Source: a methanogenic archaeon (GTDB lineage: Archaea; Thermoplasmatota; Thermoplasmata; Methanomassiliicoccales; Methanomethylophilaceae). From it: a DNA stretch of 26,902 nucleotides. How positions within the stretch are numbered: position 1 is the stretch's first letter; each line of letters begins with the position of its first letter. The DNA lies in contig CADAGG010000002.1 of the NCBI GenBank assembly GCA_902787415.1, positions 1 through 26,902 of the forward strand, given 5' to 3'. Under the pieces are notes generated by a model, which saw only the letters and a program-made list of their open reading frames with translations, was not told the DNA's origin and did not search any database. The position numbers and the translations under genes are program-made. Positions 13,554-21,952 of this stretch are shown one piece after another.

Positions 13554-14815
13554 TGCCCATGAGGGATTTCGACAGCAAGGACGGCCGCATGGTCTTCGCC
13601 GGCATGGACGTCGTCGACCTGGCCGACAGGTTCGGCACCCCCTGCTACGTCACCGACGAGCAGAGGCTCAGGGAGAACTACCGCAACGTCTACAAGGCAT
13701 TCTCCAGGTACATGGAGACCGAGGTCCACTACGCCTGCAAGGCCAACACCAACCTGGCCATCCTCAGGGTCCTCCAGCAGGAGGGAGCGGGCATCGACGC
13801 CGTCTCCATCGGCGAGGTCAAGGCCTGTCTCAAGGCCGGCTTCAGCCCTGACAAGATCATGTACACCGGTGTCTTCGTGAGCACCGAGGAACTCAAGCAG
13901 GTGGCCGAGACCGGGGTCATGATCAACCTCGACTCCGTCTCCGAAATGGAGCGTCTGGCACAGATAAAGCCGGGAGCTCCCGTATCCTTCAGGATCACCC
14001 CCGGCATCGGCTCCGGACACGGCGCCAAGGTCATCACCGGGAACAAGGGTGCCAAGTTCGGCATCCCCAAGGACAAGGTCGTCGAGACCTACCTCAGGGC
14101 ACAGGACCTGGGACTCAACCCCATCGGAATCCACGCCCACATCGGCTCCGGCGGACAGAGCGTCGAGCCCTTCGTCGAGGAGGCGGAAGTGCTCTCCGAA
14201 CTCATCAACCAGATCGGCGAGGCCGGCATCGACCTCGAGTTCGTGGACATCGGAGGAGGAATCGGGGTCCCCTACAAGCCCAACGAGGACGAGATGGACC
14301 TGGGCCAGATGGCCTCCGAGGTCACCGACGTGTTCGAGCAGAACACCAACGTCAGGAAGATCATCCTGGAGCCCGGAAGGTACCTCGTCTGCGACGCCAC
14401 CATCCTGCTCACCAGGTGCACCGACGTGAAGGACGCCGGCACCAAGAAGTACATCGGAGTGGACGCCGGATTCAACACCCTCATCAGGCCCGCCATGTAC
14501 GACTCCTTCCACTACATCCAGAACGGAAGCAAGTTCGGCAAGGCCTGCACCGCCAAGTTCGACATCGCGGGACCCATCTGCGAGACCGGCGACTACCTCG
14601 GTCACGACAGGGTGCTCCCCGAGCCCGACGAGGGCGACGTCATGGTCGTCTACAACGCGGGAGCCTACGGATTCTCCATGAGCAGCAACTACAACTCCAG
14701 GCCCCTCTGCGCCGAGGTCCTCGTCAACAACGGCGAGGCCGAGCTCATCCGCGAGAAGGAGCAGGTCGAGGAGCAGTGGAGGCACCAGATCATCCCCGAG
14801 AGGCTCCTGAGATGA
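13553..14815 (+). CDS. lysA: Diaminopimelate decarboxylase
   Basis: 420 residues of the alanine-racemase-fold PLP enzymes. It decarboxylates meso-diaminopimelate to lysine, the last step. K63 in HYACKANTN binds PLP. GIHAHIGSG, DIGGGIGVPY, EPGRYLV, GPICETGDYLG (the catalytic cysteine from the other subunit) and GAYGFSMSSNYNSRP are the family signatures, including the C-terminal substrate-binding loop. The ATG overlaps the lysC stop by one base; the gene's stop overlaps dapF as ATGA. The N-terminal stretch before residue 20 is longer than in some homologues but in frame and expected from the overlap. Confidence 0.94.
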   Translation: MPMRDFDSKDGRMVFAGMDVVDLADRFGTPCYVTDEQRLRENYRNVYKAFSRYMETEVHYACKANTNLAILRVLQQEGAGIDAVSIGEVKACLKAGFSPDKIMYTGVFVSTEELKQVAETGVMINLDSVSEMERLAQIKPGAPVSFRITPGIGSGHGAKVITGNKGAKFGIPKDKVVETYLRAQDLGLNPIGIHAHIGSGGQSVEPFVEEAEVLSELINQIGEAGIDLEFVDIGGGIGVPYKPNEDEMDLGQMASEVTDVFEQNTNVRKIILEPGRYLVCDATILLTRCTDVKDAGTKKYIGVDAGFNTLIRPAMYDSFHYIQNGSKFGKACTAKFDIAGPICETGDYLGHDRVLPEPDEGDVMVVYNAGAYGFSMSSNYNSRPLCAEVLVNNGEAELIREKEQVEEQWRHQIIPERLLR

Positions 14816-15645
14816 GGTTCTGGAAGTACCAGGGCTGCGGCAACGACTTCGTCCTGGTGGACGGCATCTCCCAGAAGCTGGAGATCGACGTGCCCTGGTG
14901 CGTGAAGGTCTGCGACAGGCACTTCGGCGTGGGCGCCGACGGCGTCCTCTACCTGCTCCCCGGCGAGCAGGGATGCGACGTCACCATGCGCATCATCAAC
15001 GCCGACGGCTCCGAGGCCGAGATGTGCGGCAACGGCATCAGGTGCCTCGCCAAGCACGCCAGCGACTTCGGCTTCGTCAAGAAGGACGAGTTCTCCATCC
15101 ACACCGGCAGGGGCAAGCTCGTCGCCACCGTGTTCAAGGAGAACGGCAGGGTCAGGACCGTCCGCATCGACATGGGCGCCCCCATCCTCGAGGGAAGGGA
15201 GGTGCCGGTCAACTTCGACGGCCGCTTCATCAACCAGCCCTTCGAGATCGAGGGTGTGAAGTTCAGGGCGAACGCCGTCTCCATGGGCAACCCCCATTTC
15301 ATCACATTCGACGACATCGGCGAGGACAACGTCCGCCGCCTCGGCCCCGTGCTCGAGGGCTACCGCGAGTTCTTCCCCCGCAAGACCAACGTGGAGTTCT
15401 GCTCCGTGAAGGACGGGAAGATCTACGTGACGGTCTACGAGAGGGGCGCGGCATGGACCCTCGCCTGCGGAACCGGCGCATGTGCCAGCACCACCGCTGC
15501 GGCACTCAACGGACTGGTCCCGTTCGACACCCCCGTGGACGTCCATCTCCCCGGAGGATGGCTCAAGATCACCGTGGACAAGGACCTCGGCTACGTGCTC
15601 ATGGAAGGGCCCGCCGAGTTCGTGTTCGAAGGAAACACCGACTGA
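14812..15645 (+). CDS. dapF: Diaminopimelate epimerase
   Basis: 277 residues. It converts LL- to meso-diaminopimelate using two cysteines without a cofactor. C72 lies in EMCGNGIRC and C219 in ACGTGACAS, the two catalytic positions, with the substrate loop NADGSEAE in front and the conserved MGNPHFI and FPRKTNVEF further on. The ATG at 14812 overlaps the lysA stop by four bases. It supplies the substrate for lysA, and its own substrate comes from the DapL encoded next, so gene order runs roughly opposite to pathway order. Confidence 0.94.
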   Translation: MRFWKYQGCGNDFVLVDGISQKLEIDVPWCVKVCDRHFGVGADGVLYLLPGEQGCDVTMRIINADGSEAEMCGNGIRCLAKHASDFGFVKKDEFSIHTGRGKLVATVFKENGRVRTVRIDMGAPILEGREVPVNFDGRFINQPFEIEGVKFRANAVSMGNPHFITFDDIGEDNVRRLGPVLEGYREFFPRKTNVEFCSVKDGKIYVTVYERGAAWTLACGTGACASTTAAALNGLVPFDTPVDVHLPGGWLKITVDKDLGYVLMEGPAEFVFEGNTD

Positions 15646-15659
15646 TATAGGAAGATAAT

Positions 15660-16817
15660 ATGGCAAAATACACACAGGCAGAAAGGTTGCAGAAACTCCC
15701 CCCTTACCTCTTCGTGATGCTGGAGGAGCTGGCCGCCCAGAAGAAGGCGGAGGGCGTGAAGATGATCGACTTCGGAATCGGAGACCCCGATCTCCCCTGC
15801 CCCAACGAGGTCCTCGATGCCATGGACCAGGCGGCACGCGTGAACGAGAACCAGAAGTACTCCTCCTCCAAGGGAGAGAGGGACCTCAGGATCGCCGTCG
15901 CCGAGTACTACAAGAAGAGGTTCAACGTCAACGTGGACCCCGACAAGAACGTCTGCATCACCATCGGTTCCAAAGAGGGAATCTACAACATCGCACAGGC
16001 CTTCGTCAACGACGGCCAGAAGATCGTGGCCCCCGCCCCCGGCTACCCCGTGTACTCCGGAGCCGCCACCCTCTTCAACAACGCCGTCTGCGACAAGGTC
16101 AAGCTGAAGGCGGAGAACGACTGGCTCCTGGACCTCGACGAGGTGCCCGAGGACGCCAGGCTGCTCTACCTGAACTACCCCAACAACCCCACCGGCGCCT
16201 GCGCCGACCTGGACTACGTGAAGAAGGCCTACGCCTGGACCCAGAAGCACAACACCATCTTCGCCTACGACAACGCGTACTGCGAGATGACCTTCGACGG
16301 ATTCAGGGCGCCCTCCGTCCTCCAGGCGGGAATGGACGCCATCGAGTTCGGGTCCTTCTCCAAGACCTTCTGCATGACCGGCTTCAGGCTCGGATTCGCA
16401 GTGGGACACGAGGACCTGGTCGGAGGACTCACCAAGTGCAAGGGACAGATCGACTCCGGCGCGCCCATCTTCATCCAGAAGGCCGCCATCACCGCCCTCA
16501 GCCTCTACGACAACTACGGATTCCTCACCGGCACCGCCAAGGAGAACAACGACGAGTTCGGAGAGAGGAGGAAGGTCCTCGTCGAGGGACTCAGGGAGCT
16601 CGGATTCGACGTGAAGATGCCCAGGGGTACCTTCTACGTATGGTTCGACTGCGGAAAGTCCTCCATGGACTTCACCAAGGAAATGATCGACAAGGGAATC
16701 ATCGTCACCCCCGGAACCGGATTCGGCGGAGAGGACGGCTACATCAGGATGGCCGTCACCAGGAACGTCGACTCCATCCAGGAAGCCCTCCGCAGGATGG
16801 GCAAGAGGAACGACTGA
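15660..16817 (+). CDS. dapL: LL-diaminopimelate aminotransferase
   Basis: 385 residues, a class I/II PLP aminotransferase. DapL converts tetrahydrodipicolinate directly to LL-diaminopimelate using glutamate, skipping the acylated intermediates. The start region IDFGIGDPDLPCP, the substrate-loop KYSSSKGERDLR, NNPTG (175-179), YDNAYCEMTFDG, and the PLP lysine K235 in SFSKTFCMTGFRLG support it, and the dap-gene context makes it far more likely than a general aspartate aminotransferase. The ATG at 15660 has AGGAAG five bases upstream and a 14-base gap after dapF. The absence of dapD, dapC and dapE in the cluster fits the DapL route. Confidence 0.9.
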   Translation: MAKYTQAERLQKLPPYLFVMLEELAAQKKAEGVKMIDFGIGDPDLPCPNEVLDAMDQAARVNENQKYSSSKGERDLRIAVAEYYKKRFNVNVDPDKNVCITIGSKEGIYNIAQAFVNDGQKIVAPAPGYPVYSGAATLFNNAVCDKVKLKAENDWLLDLDEVPEDARLLYLNYPNNPTGACADLDYVKKAYAWTQKHNTIFAYDNAYCEMTFDGFRAPSVLQAGMDAIEFGSFSKTFCMTGFRLGFAVGHEDLVGGLTKCKGQIDSGAPIFIQKAAITALSLYDNYGFLTGTAKENNDEFGERRKVLVEGLRELGFDVKMPRGTFYVWFDCGKSSMDFTKEMIDKGIIVTPGTGFGGEDGYIRMAVTRNVDSIQEALRRMGKRND

Positions 16818-16824
16818 GACCCTC

Positions 16825-16842
16825 CGGGGGCAGGCGCCCCCG
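16825..16842 (+). terminator. GC hairpin after dapL
   Basis: CGGGGGC (16825-16831), a four-base loop, and GCCCCCG (16836-16842) follow the dapL stop. There is no T-run, and the next gene's ribosome site GGAGAGGG starts four bases later, so this may reduce rather than stop transcription into the following gene. Confidence 0.45.
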
Positions 16843-16855
16843 AACGGAGAGGGAA

Positions 16856-17734
16856 ATGACCGGCGCAGAGTCCCAGCAGGACGGCATCGCCAGCATCCTG
16901 GCGGAATTCGTCAGCTCGGCGGATTACGGCAACTGCGCCGAACTCCTCTCCGAGGAGAGCCTCTCGGCCCTCGAATCCCGGATCGTAGGGTCCGGGACCT
17001 CCCCCGCGGATTCCGTGAGGAAGGCACTTTCGTGCCTCCGCGGGGATTTTTCACTCGATTACGACGACCTCCTCTTCGGAGGGAACTACGTCGCCCGCAT
17101 CCCCCAGGCCATCGCGCGCAACCACCTCCTCGGGAGGTTCATCGTACTGGGGAACGGACTGGACGGCTGCGGGGAGCGCTTCGGCGACCCCACCATGAAC
17201 TCGGTCGCCGAGGACTACACCAGCCTCATGGACCTGGTGGTCTGCAAGATCGAGAAGTACACCGGGGAGAGGGAGTACTCGCTGAACGAGTCCGACATCC
17301 CCGAGGTGGTCAGGTACCTGAACGCCATACAGCTGCTCCTGAAGTACTGCTGGGACATGCTCGACATGAGCAGCTCCCTCACCCCCACGCTCTTCAAGAA
17401 GAGGTGCTTCCGCATGCGCGGGAAGCTCAACAGCCTGCTCGACATGTCGATGTACGGCAAGGACCTGCCGGCCCTGGCGGAGGCCCTGGGCGAGATCTCC
17501 TCCACGGTGGACGACATCCTGGAGGACCAGAGGCTGAACGACCTCCAGAAGGCCAGGAACGACAGGTACCTGGAGTCCAAGAAGCGCCTTTACAACTACA
17601 CCATCAGGGTCAGCGAGGACCTGAACAACCAGATCGAGGCCTGCGACCCCTACGATTTCACGCACCGCAGCGACCTGAAGAAACAGCTCGACGCCGTGCT
17701 CAGATTCATGCACAGCTTCGAGAAGGATAGATGA
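16856..17734 (+). CDS. Unrecognised mainly helical cytoplasmic protein
   Basis: 292 residues. I do not recognise the family. There is no signal peptide or membrane helix. The sequence is mostly amphipathic helix, with a Cys-containing middle (LLKYCWDMLDMSSS), a segment GNYVARIPQAIARNHLLGRFI that looks like a conserved core, and a charged C-terminal part (about 215-292) rich in Glu, Lys, Arg and Leu that may form a coiled coil. The ATG at 16856 follows a strong GGAGAGGG. It is downstream of the lysine operon, behind a hairpin, and convergent with pgk; the position gives little functional hint. Base composition and codon use match its neighbours. Confidence 0.65.
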   Translation: MTGAESQQDGIASILAEFVSSADYGNCAELLSEESLSALESRIVGSGTSPADSVRKALSCLRGDFSLDYDDLLFGGNYVARIPQAIARNHLLGRFIVLGNGLDGCGERFGDPTMNSVAEDYTSLMDLVVCKIEKYTGEREYSLNESDIPEVVRYLNAIQLLLKYCWDMLDMSSSLTPTLFKKRCFRMRGKLNSLLDMSMYGKDLPALAEALGEISSTVDDILEDQRLNDLQKARNDRYLESKKRLYNYTIRVSEDLNNQIEACDPYDFTHRSDLKKQLDAVLRFMHSFEKDR

Positions 17735-17738
17735 GGAT

Positions 17739-17756
17739 CAGGGGCCGGAGCCCCTG
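17739..17756. terminator. Terminator hairpin between convergent genes
   Basis: CAGGGGC (17739-17745), a four-base loop and GCCCCTG (17750-17756) stand between the helical protein and the pgk stop, with a T-rich stretch (gtggtttta) after it on the plus strand. It probably ends transcription from both sides. Confidence 0.6.
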
Positions 17757-17767
17757 TGATTGTGGTT

Positions 17768-19003
17768 TTACTGTCCGTTGCCGAACTTGGATTTCGAATG
17801 TTCCAGCGCGACGATGACGGGAAGGGGGTCCTTCAGCAGGAAGGTCTCGAGCGCTCCTCCGCCGGTGCTCACGTAGGACATGGAATCCGCGAGGTCGAAC
17901 CTCTCCGCTGCGGCGGAGGTGTGTCCTCCTCCGAGAACGGATAATCCTCCGCTTTCGACCATGGCGGTCATGATGGCCTTGGTTCCGACCTCGAATCCCT
18001 CCTTCTCGAACATTCCGGCGGGGCCGGACATGAAGGAGGTCTTGGAGACCTGCAGGACCTTCCTGAACTTCTCCACGGACTGGTCGCCGATGTCGAGCGC
18101 GGCTCCGGCGTTGGCCATGTCTCCGATGTTGACGCTGAGCCTCTTGCCGTCCTTCTCGACTGCGACGTCGGTGGGGAGGAGGATCCTCTGTCCGTACTTG
18201 GACATGACATCCTGGGCCTTCTTGAAGTTCTCCTCGGTGAGCTCCTCCTGGAGGGGTACCTTGGAGGCCTCGCCGATGTCGACGCCCCTCGCCATGAGGA
18301 AGGCGTTGCCGGCGAGTCCCACGACGATGACGGTGTCGGCGGTGTTGCTGCCGAGGACACGGTCGATCATGTGGGGGACATCCCCGAACTTGGCTCCGCC
18401 GAGGATGAACACGGAGGGCCTGCGGGGGTTGTTGAAGATGGTCTCGAGGGCGTACATCTCCTTGGCCATGAGACGGCCGGATGCGGAGGGGAGCACGTCG
18501 TCGAAGCCGACGAGCGAGCACTGGGACCTGTGGGCGGCTCCGAATGCGTCGCAGACGTAGATGTCGAAGAGGGGTGCGAGGGCGGTGACGAGCTCTCCCT
18601 TGGCGTGTTCCTCCATGGGCAGGCTCTTGCTCTCGGAATCCAGCTCGCGGACGTTGCCGAGCAGGAGCACCTCGCCCTCCTTGACCTCCTTGATGGCCTT
18701 CTGGGCCTCCTCGCCGAGGACGTCGTTGACGTACCTGACGGGGGTGTTGAGGTTCTTGGAGAGGAGCTGGGCGTGCTGGGAAAGGTCGGTGAAATCCCAT
18801 TTTCCCTTCCTGCTCTGGTGGGCGAGGATTACGAGCTTGGCTTTCTTTCCGAGCAGCTCCCTGATGGTGGGGATGACCGCTCTGATCCTGACGTCGTTGA
18901 TGATCTTCAGGGTCTTCTTGTCCATGGGGCAGTTGATGTCCACCCTGAGGAGGACCCTCTTGCCCTTGAAGTTCATGTCGCCGAGGGTGTTGTATGCTCC
19001 CAT
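17768..19003 (-). CDS. pgk: Phosphoglycerate kinase
   Basis: 411 residues, archaeal type. It interconverts 1,3-bisphosphoglycerate and 3-phosphoglycerate. RVDINCP (20-26) and AHQSRKG are the substrate-binding blocks, DAFGAAHRSQ is the DAFG/AHR motif, GGAKFGD is the nucleotide-domain start, and GGLSVLGGGHTSAA is the C-terminal phosphate loop. The ATG at 19003 is preceded by GAGG seven bases upstream, overlapping the gap stop; a second ATG at 18976 is less likely. It begins nine bases after gap, so the two are cotranscribed. In a methanogen it would mainly run towards sugar synthesis. Confidence 0.95.
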   Translation of the reverse strand: MGAYNTLGDMNFKGKRVLLRVDINCPMDKKTLKIINDVRIRAVIPTIRELLGKKAKLVILAHQSRKGKWDFTDLSQHAQLLSKNLNTPVRYVNDVLGEEAQKAIKEVKEGEVLLLGNVRELDSESKSLPMEEHAKGELVTALAPLFDIYVCDAFGAAHRSQCSLVGFDDVLPSASGRLMAKEMYALETIFNNPRRPSVFILGGAKFGDVPHMIDRVLGSNTADTVIVVGLAGNAFLMARGVDIGEASKVPLQEELTEENFKKAQDVMSKYGQRILLPTDVAVEKDGKRLSVNIGDMANAGAALDIGDQSVEKFRKVLQVSKTSFMSGPAGMFEKEGFEVGTKAIMTAMVESGGLSVLGGGHTSAAAERFDLADSMSYVSTGGGALETFLLKDPLPVIVALEHSKSKFGNGQ

Positions 19004-19012
19004 GGTACTGCC

Positions 19013-20026
19013 TCAGTGGTCGATTCCGAGGGCCTTGTTGGTCTTGGCCACGGACTCGGGTCCCTCCATCGACTTGCACATGGACCTGATGCAGTCGATG
19101 TTCTCGGGGATGACGTCGGACTCCTGGTGGACTGCCTGGTAGTAGTAGAGGGTGTCGCCGACGACCTTGATTCCGTCGGACCAGACGCAGATCTCGTACA
19201 TGTCGGACCTGGACCTTCCGAGCTCCCTGGCGAGCTCCATGACCTGGGCGGTGGACTTGATGCCGTCCTTGGAGGAAACGAGCCTCACGCGGGGTGCCTT
19301 CTTGAAGAGGTCGAGGACCTCCTCGGTGGTGACCTCCTTGCCGAGCTTGACGACGACGGCCTGGATGTGCATGAGGGTGGTGGAGCACTTGATGGCCATG
19401 GAGGTGATGTCGAGCCAGGGCATGATGCTCTTGACGTCGAGACCGTGGTGGGTGGGGAGGGACACAGAGGGCTCGAGCGCGTTGACGGGCCCGGTCTTGC
19501 TGTCTCCGGGGTCAGCGGCGCGCCTGACGATGGTGACGTAGGCGTTCTCGATCTTGTACTCCTTGTCGAGCAGGCTCAGGGTCCTCAGCAGACCGGTGGT
19601 GTTGCAGGAGACGACCCTGGAGAACTGGACTCCCCAGCTCTCCTTGTAGTTGGCGGTGGAGTTGAAGGAGACCCCGGTGAGACCGTGCTCCTCTCCTCCC
19701 TGGAAGATTCCCTTGATTCCGGCGGCCTGGTATTTGGCCTTGTACTCCTCTCCGAAGTCTCCGGGGGTGGCGTCGACCATGATGTCGACCTTGCCGATGA
19801 GGTCGTCGATGGTTCCGGCGACCTTGATTCCTGCCTTATCGAACTTCTCCACGTTCTCTGCGGGTACGTAGAGGGCGATACCTGCGGCGACGGCGGTCTT
19901 GGCCTCGAAGGAGGGCCTGGTCTTGGTCACTCCTACGAGCTCCATGTCGTCCTGCATGCTGACTGCGGTTGCCACCCTCTTTCCGATGGTACCGTATCCG
20001 TTTACTCCGACCTTGATTTTAGCCAT
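19013..20026 (-). CDS. gap: Archaeal type II glyceraldehyde-3-phosphate dehydrogenase
   Basis: 337 residues. The N-terminal NAD(P) fold starts at once with VGVNGYGTIGKRVA (6-19), and the catalytic cysteine is C141 in RVVSCNTTGL, the position typical of archaeal enzymes. The PTHHGLDVKS block carries the active-site histidine. It produces or consumes 1,3-bisphosphoglycerate, the substrate of the next gene. The ATG at 20026 is close to the predicted transcript start (about 20041). The order gap-pgk on one transcript, with no other glycolytic genes nearby, is consistent with a compact gluconeogenic operon. Confidence 0.95.
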   Translation of the reverse strand: MAKIKVGVNGYGTIGKRVATAVSMQDDMELVGVTKTRPSFEAKTAVAAGIALYVPAENVEKFDKAGIKVAGTIDDLIGKVDIMVDATPGDFGEEYKAKYQAAGIKGIFQGGEEHGLTGVSFNSTANYKESWGVQFSRVVSCNTTGLLRTLSLLDKEYKIENAYVTIVRRAADPGDSKTGPVNALEPSVSLPTHHGLDVKSIMPWLDITSMAIKCSTTLMHIQAVVVKLGKEVTTEEVLDLFKKAPRVRLVSSKDGIKSTAQVMELARELGRSRSDMYEICVWSDGIKVVGDTLYYYQAVHQESDVIPENIDCIRSMCKSMEGPESVAKTNKALGIDH

Positions 20027-20060
20027 GGGGATTTCACTTGAGCCTCCGTATTCCGTGGTG

Positions 20061-20070
20061 CATTATAATA
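20061..20070 (-). promoter_or_regulatory. TATA box of the gap-pgk operon
   Basis: Read on the minus strand, cttattataatgc (around 20072-20060) predicts a start near 20041 and a leader of about 14 bases before the gap ATG at 20026. Confidence 0.55.
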
Positions 20071-20105
20071 AGTTCGCGGGCGCGCGGGGAAATCGGTTGC
20101 GGAAT

Positions 20106-20148
20106 GTGTCCAGACGGACACGGGCGGGCCCGTGTAACGGATATCCGT
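20106..20148. promoter_or_regulatory. Three adjacent palindromes in the gap/ilvB divergent region
   Basis: GTGTCC-AGAC-GGACAC (20106-20121), overlapping ACACGGG-CGGG-CCCGTGT (20118-20135), then the perfect 12-base ACGGATATCCGT (20137-20148). All lie between the two TATA boxes of divergent genes, about 20 bases before that of ilvB. The first two are mutually exclusive if formed as hairpins. They look like binding sites for a dimeric regulator. Confidence 0.5.
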
Positions 20149-20165
20149 CCTTTTCCACCCACCCC

Positions 20166-20173
20166 TTTTTTAA
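20166..20173 (+). promoter_or_regulatory. Putative TATA box of the first ilvB
   Basis: ttttttaa gives a start near 20196, twelve bases before the ATG at 20208. AGAGG at 20195-20199 could serve as a ribosome binding site if transcription begins slightly earlier. Confidence 0.4.
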
Positions 20174-20207
20174 CTGTTAGAGGTATTCGCATCCAGAGGC
20201 TATTAAA

Positions 20208-21869
20208 ATGAAAGGCTCGAAAGCACTGTTAAAAATGCTTGAGGACAGAGGGGTCAGCAGCGTGTTCGGCTACCCCGGTGCCACCGTCATCCCCATCTAC
20301 GATGAGTTTCTGGAGTCCAACGTAAGGCATATCCTCGTAAGGCACGAGCAGTGCGCCGCCCACATGGCCGACGGTTACGCGAGGGCCACCGGAACCCCCG
20401 GGGTCTGCCTCGCCACCAGCGGACCCGGAACCACCAACCTGGTCACCGGAATCGCCACCGCCTATGCGGATTCCGTCCCCATGATCGCACTCACCGGACA
20501 GGTCGGCACCAACTTCCTCGGCGCCGAGGCCTTCCAGGAAGTCGACTCCTACAGCCTCATGATGCCTGTCACCAAGCACAACTTCAGGGTCCTCGACCCC
20601 GAGCGCCTCCCCCACGCCATCAACGAGGGATGGAAGATCTGCCAGTCGGGAAGGCCCGGACCGGTCCACATCGACATGCCCGTCGACCAGATCAACTCCG
20701 ACATCGACGAGGACCTGCTCACCAAGGAGTGGGGCGTCAAGGAACCCGCCACCGACGTCTCCCGCATCAACGATGCGGCCCTCCTCATCAAGAACTCCGC
20801 CCGCCCCGTCCTCCTCATCGGAGGAGGCGCCATCAACGCCTCCGAGGAGATCGTCAAGCTCGCGGAATTCGCCAACATACCGGTCATCACCACCCTCATG
20901 AGCCTCGGTATCGTGCCCTCCGGACACCCCCTCAACATGGGACCTCTGGGTATGCACGGCAGGATGGGTGCCCTGGACCTCTTCCAGTCGGCCGACCTCA
21001 TCATCGCCATCGGCACCAAGTTCTCCGACAGGACCTACAACCCCCACACCATGCCCGCCGAGAACTGCAAGGTCATCCAGATCGACGTGGACAGCACCCA
21101 GTTCGGAAAGAGCAAGAGGGGCTCCGTCGACATCCTCTGCGATGCCAAGAGGGGAACCAAGCTGCTCCTGGACGCCCTCAGGGGATACAAGGACTGCAAG
21201 TCCGAGTGGAACGAGAGGTACGCCAAGCTCAGGAAGAGATGCCAGTGCAGCTTCGACATCAACACCGACCCCATCGCGCCCCAGAAGGTCATGTGCGAGA
21301 TCAACAAGCTCCTGGACGGAGACGTCATCGTCACCACCGACGTCGGCCAGAACCAGATGTGGTCCATGCACTGCCTCGACATCAGGAGGCCCAGGCAGTT
21401 CATCACCTCGGGTTCCTTCGGAACCATGGGATTCGGACTGCCCTCCGCCATGGGCGCCAAGGTCGCCAAGCCCGACTCCAAGGTGCTCACCATCGTCGGG
21501 GACGGTGGACTGCAGATGGTCTGCCAGGAGCTCGCCACCTCCGTGGCGGAGGACATACCCGTCACCATCGTCCTCCTCAACAACGGATGGCTCGGCATGG
21601 TCAGGCAGTGGCAGAAGCTCTTCTGGGACAAGCGTTTCAGCGGCACCAAGCTCAACGCCGACCCCGACTTCGTGAAGCTCGCCGAGTCCTTCGGCGCCAC
21701 CGGAATCCACGTGGAGAAGTCCTCCGAGGTCGGAGACGCCCTCAAACAGGCCATGGATTCCGATGTCACCTGTCTGGTCGACATCCACACCAACCCCGAA
21801 GAGGATATCTGCCCCATGATCCTCGCGGACCCCAAGGTCCCCATCGTCAAGGGCAGATGCACCTATTGA
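20208..21869 (+). CDS. ilvB: Acetolactate synthase large subunit (copy 1)
   Basis: 553 residues, thiamine-diphosphate enzyme. It joins two pyruvates, or pyruvate and 2-oxobutyrate, in branched-chain amino-acid synthesis. The catalytic Glu is E47 in RHEQCAAH, after GYPGATVIPIYDE. The FAD-binding middle domain contains GGGAINASEE and MGPLGMHG. The C-terminal cofactor motif is GDGGLQM followed about 25 residues later by NNGWLGMV. GSFGTMGFGLPSAMG is the family signature. No small regulatory subunit (ilvN/ilvH) is next to it. A paralogue of identical length lies 2.4 kb downstream in the same orientation. The first 50 residues of the two agree at 36 positions by my count. Confidence 0.93.
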   Translation: MKGSKALLKMLEDRGVSSVFGYPGATVIPIYDEFLESNVRHILVRHEQCAAHMADGYARATGTPGVCLATSGPGTTNLVTGIATAYADSVPMIALTGQVGTNFLGAEAFQEVDSYSLMMPVTKHNFRVLDPERLPHAINEGWKICQSGRPGPVHIDMPVDQINSDIDEDLLTKEWGVKEPATDVSRINDAALLIKNSARPVLLIGGGAINASEEIVKLAEFANIPVITTLMSLGIVPSGHPLNMGPLGMHGRMGALDLFQSADLIIAIGTKFSDRTYNPHTMPAENCKVIQIDVDSTQFGKSKRGSVDILCDAKRGTKLLLDALRGYKDCKSEWNERYAKLRKRCQCSFDINTDPIAPQKVMCEINKLLDGDVIVTTDVGQNQMWSMHCLDIRRPRQFITSGSFGTMGFGLPSAMGAKVAKPDSKVLTIVGDGGLQMVCQELATSVAEDIPVTIVLLNNGWLGMVRQWQKLFWDKRFSGTKLNADPDFVKLAESFGATGIHVEKSSEVGDALKQAMDSDVTCLVDIHTNPEEDICPMILADPKVPIVKGRCTY

Positions 21870-21875
21870 AACATT

Positions 21876-21907
21876 CAGGGGGCAAGTCCCCTGTTCCTTT
21901 TCCTCTT
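21876..21907 (+). terminator. Terminator after first ilvB
   Basis: CAGGGG (21876-21881), a six-base loop and CCCCTG (21888-21893) are followed by the pyrimidine run ttccttttcctctt. The same layout, G-run hairpin then gttccttt, recurs after the second ilvB. Confidence 0.65.
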
Positions 21908-21917
21908 CGCAATTGGA

Positions 21918-21924
21918 TTTATTT
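21918..21924 (+). promoter_or_regulatory. Likely TATA box of the CsoR-type gene
   Basis: tttattt within ggatttatttg predicts a start near 21947, just before the ATG at 21953. No CsoR-like operator is seen here, in contrast to the ATPase promoter. Confidence 0.35.
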
Positions 21925-21952
21925 GTGATGACCTAACGATAAAATCATAATA

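Noticed and set aside
12192..14785. Two long minus-strand frames opposite lysC and lysA
   Set aside because: Antisense shadows with repetitive Gly/Val/Asp/Leu composition; the sense frames encode clear enzymes.
16436..16855. N-terminal extension of the helical protein into dapL
   Set aside because: Overlaps a clear enzyme out of frame; a strong ribosome site marks the ATG at 16856.
18371..20041. 556-codon plus-strand frame opposite gap and pgk
   Set aside because: Spans two well-identified genes on the other strand and has the typical low-complexity antisense composition.
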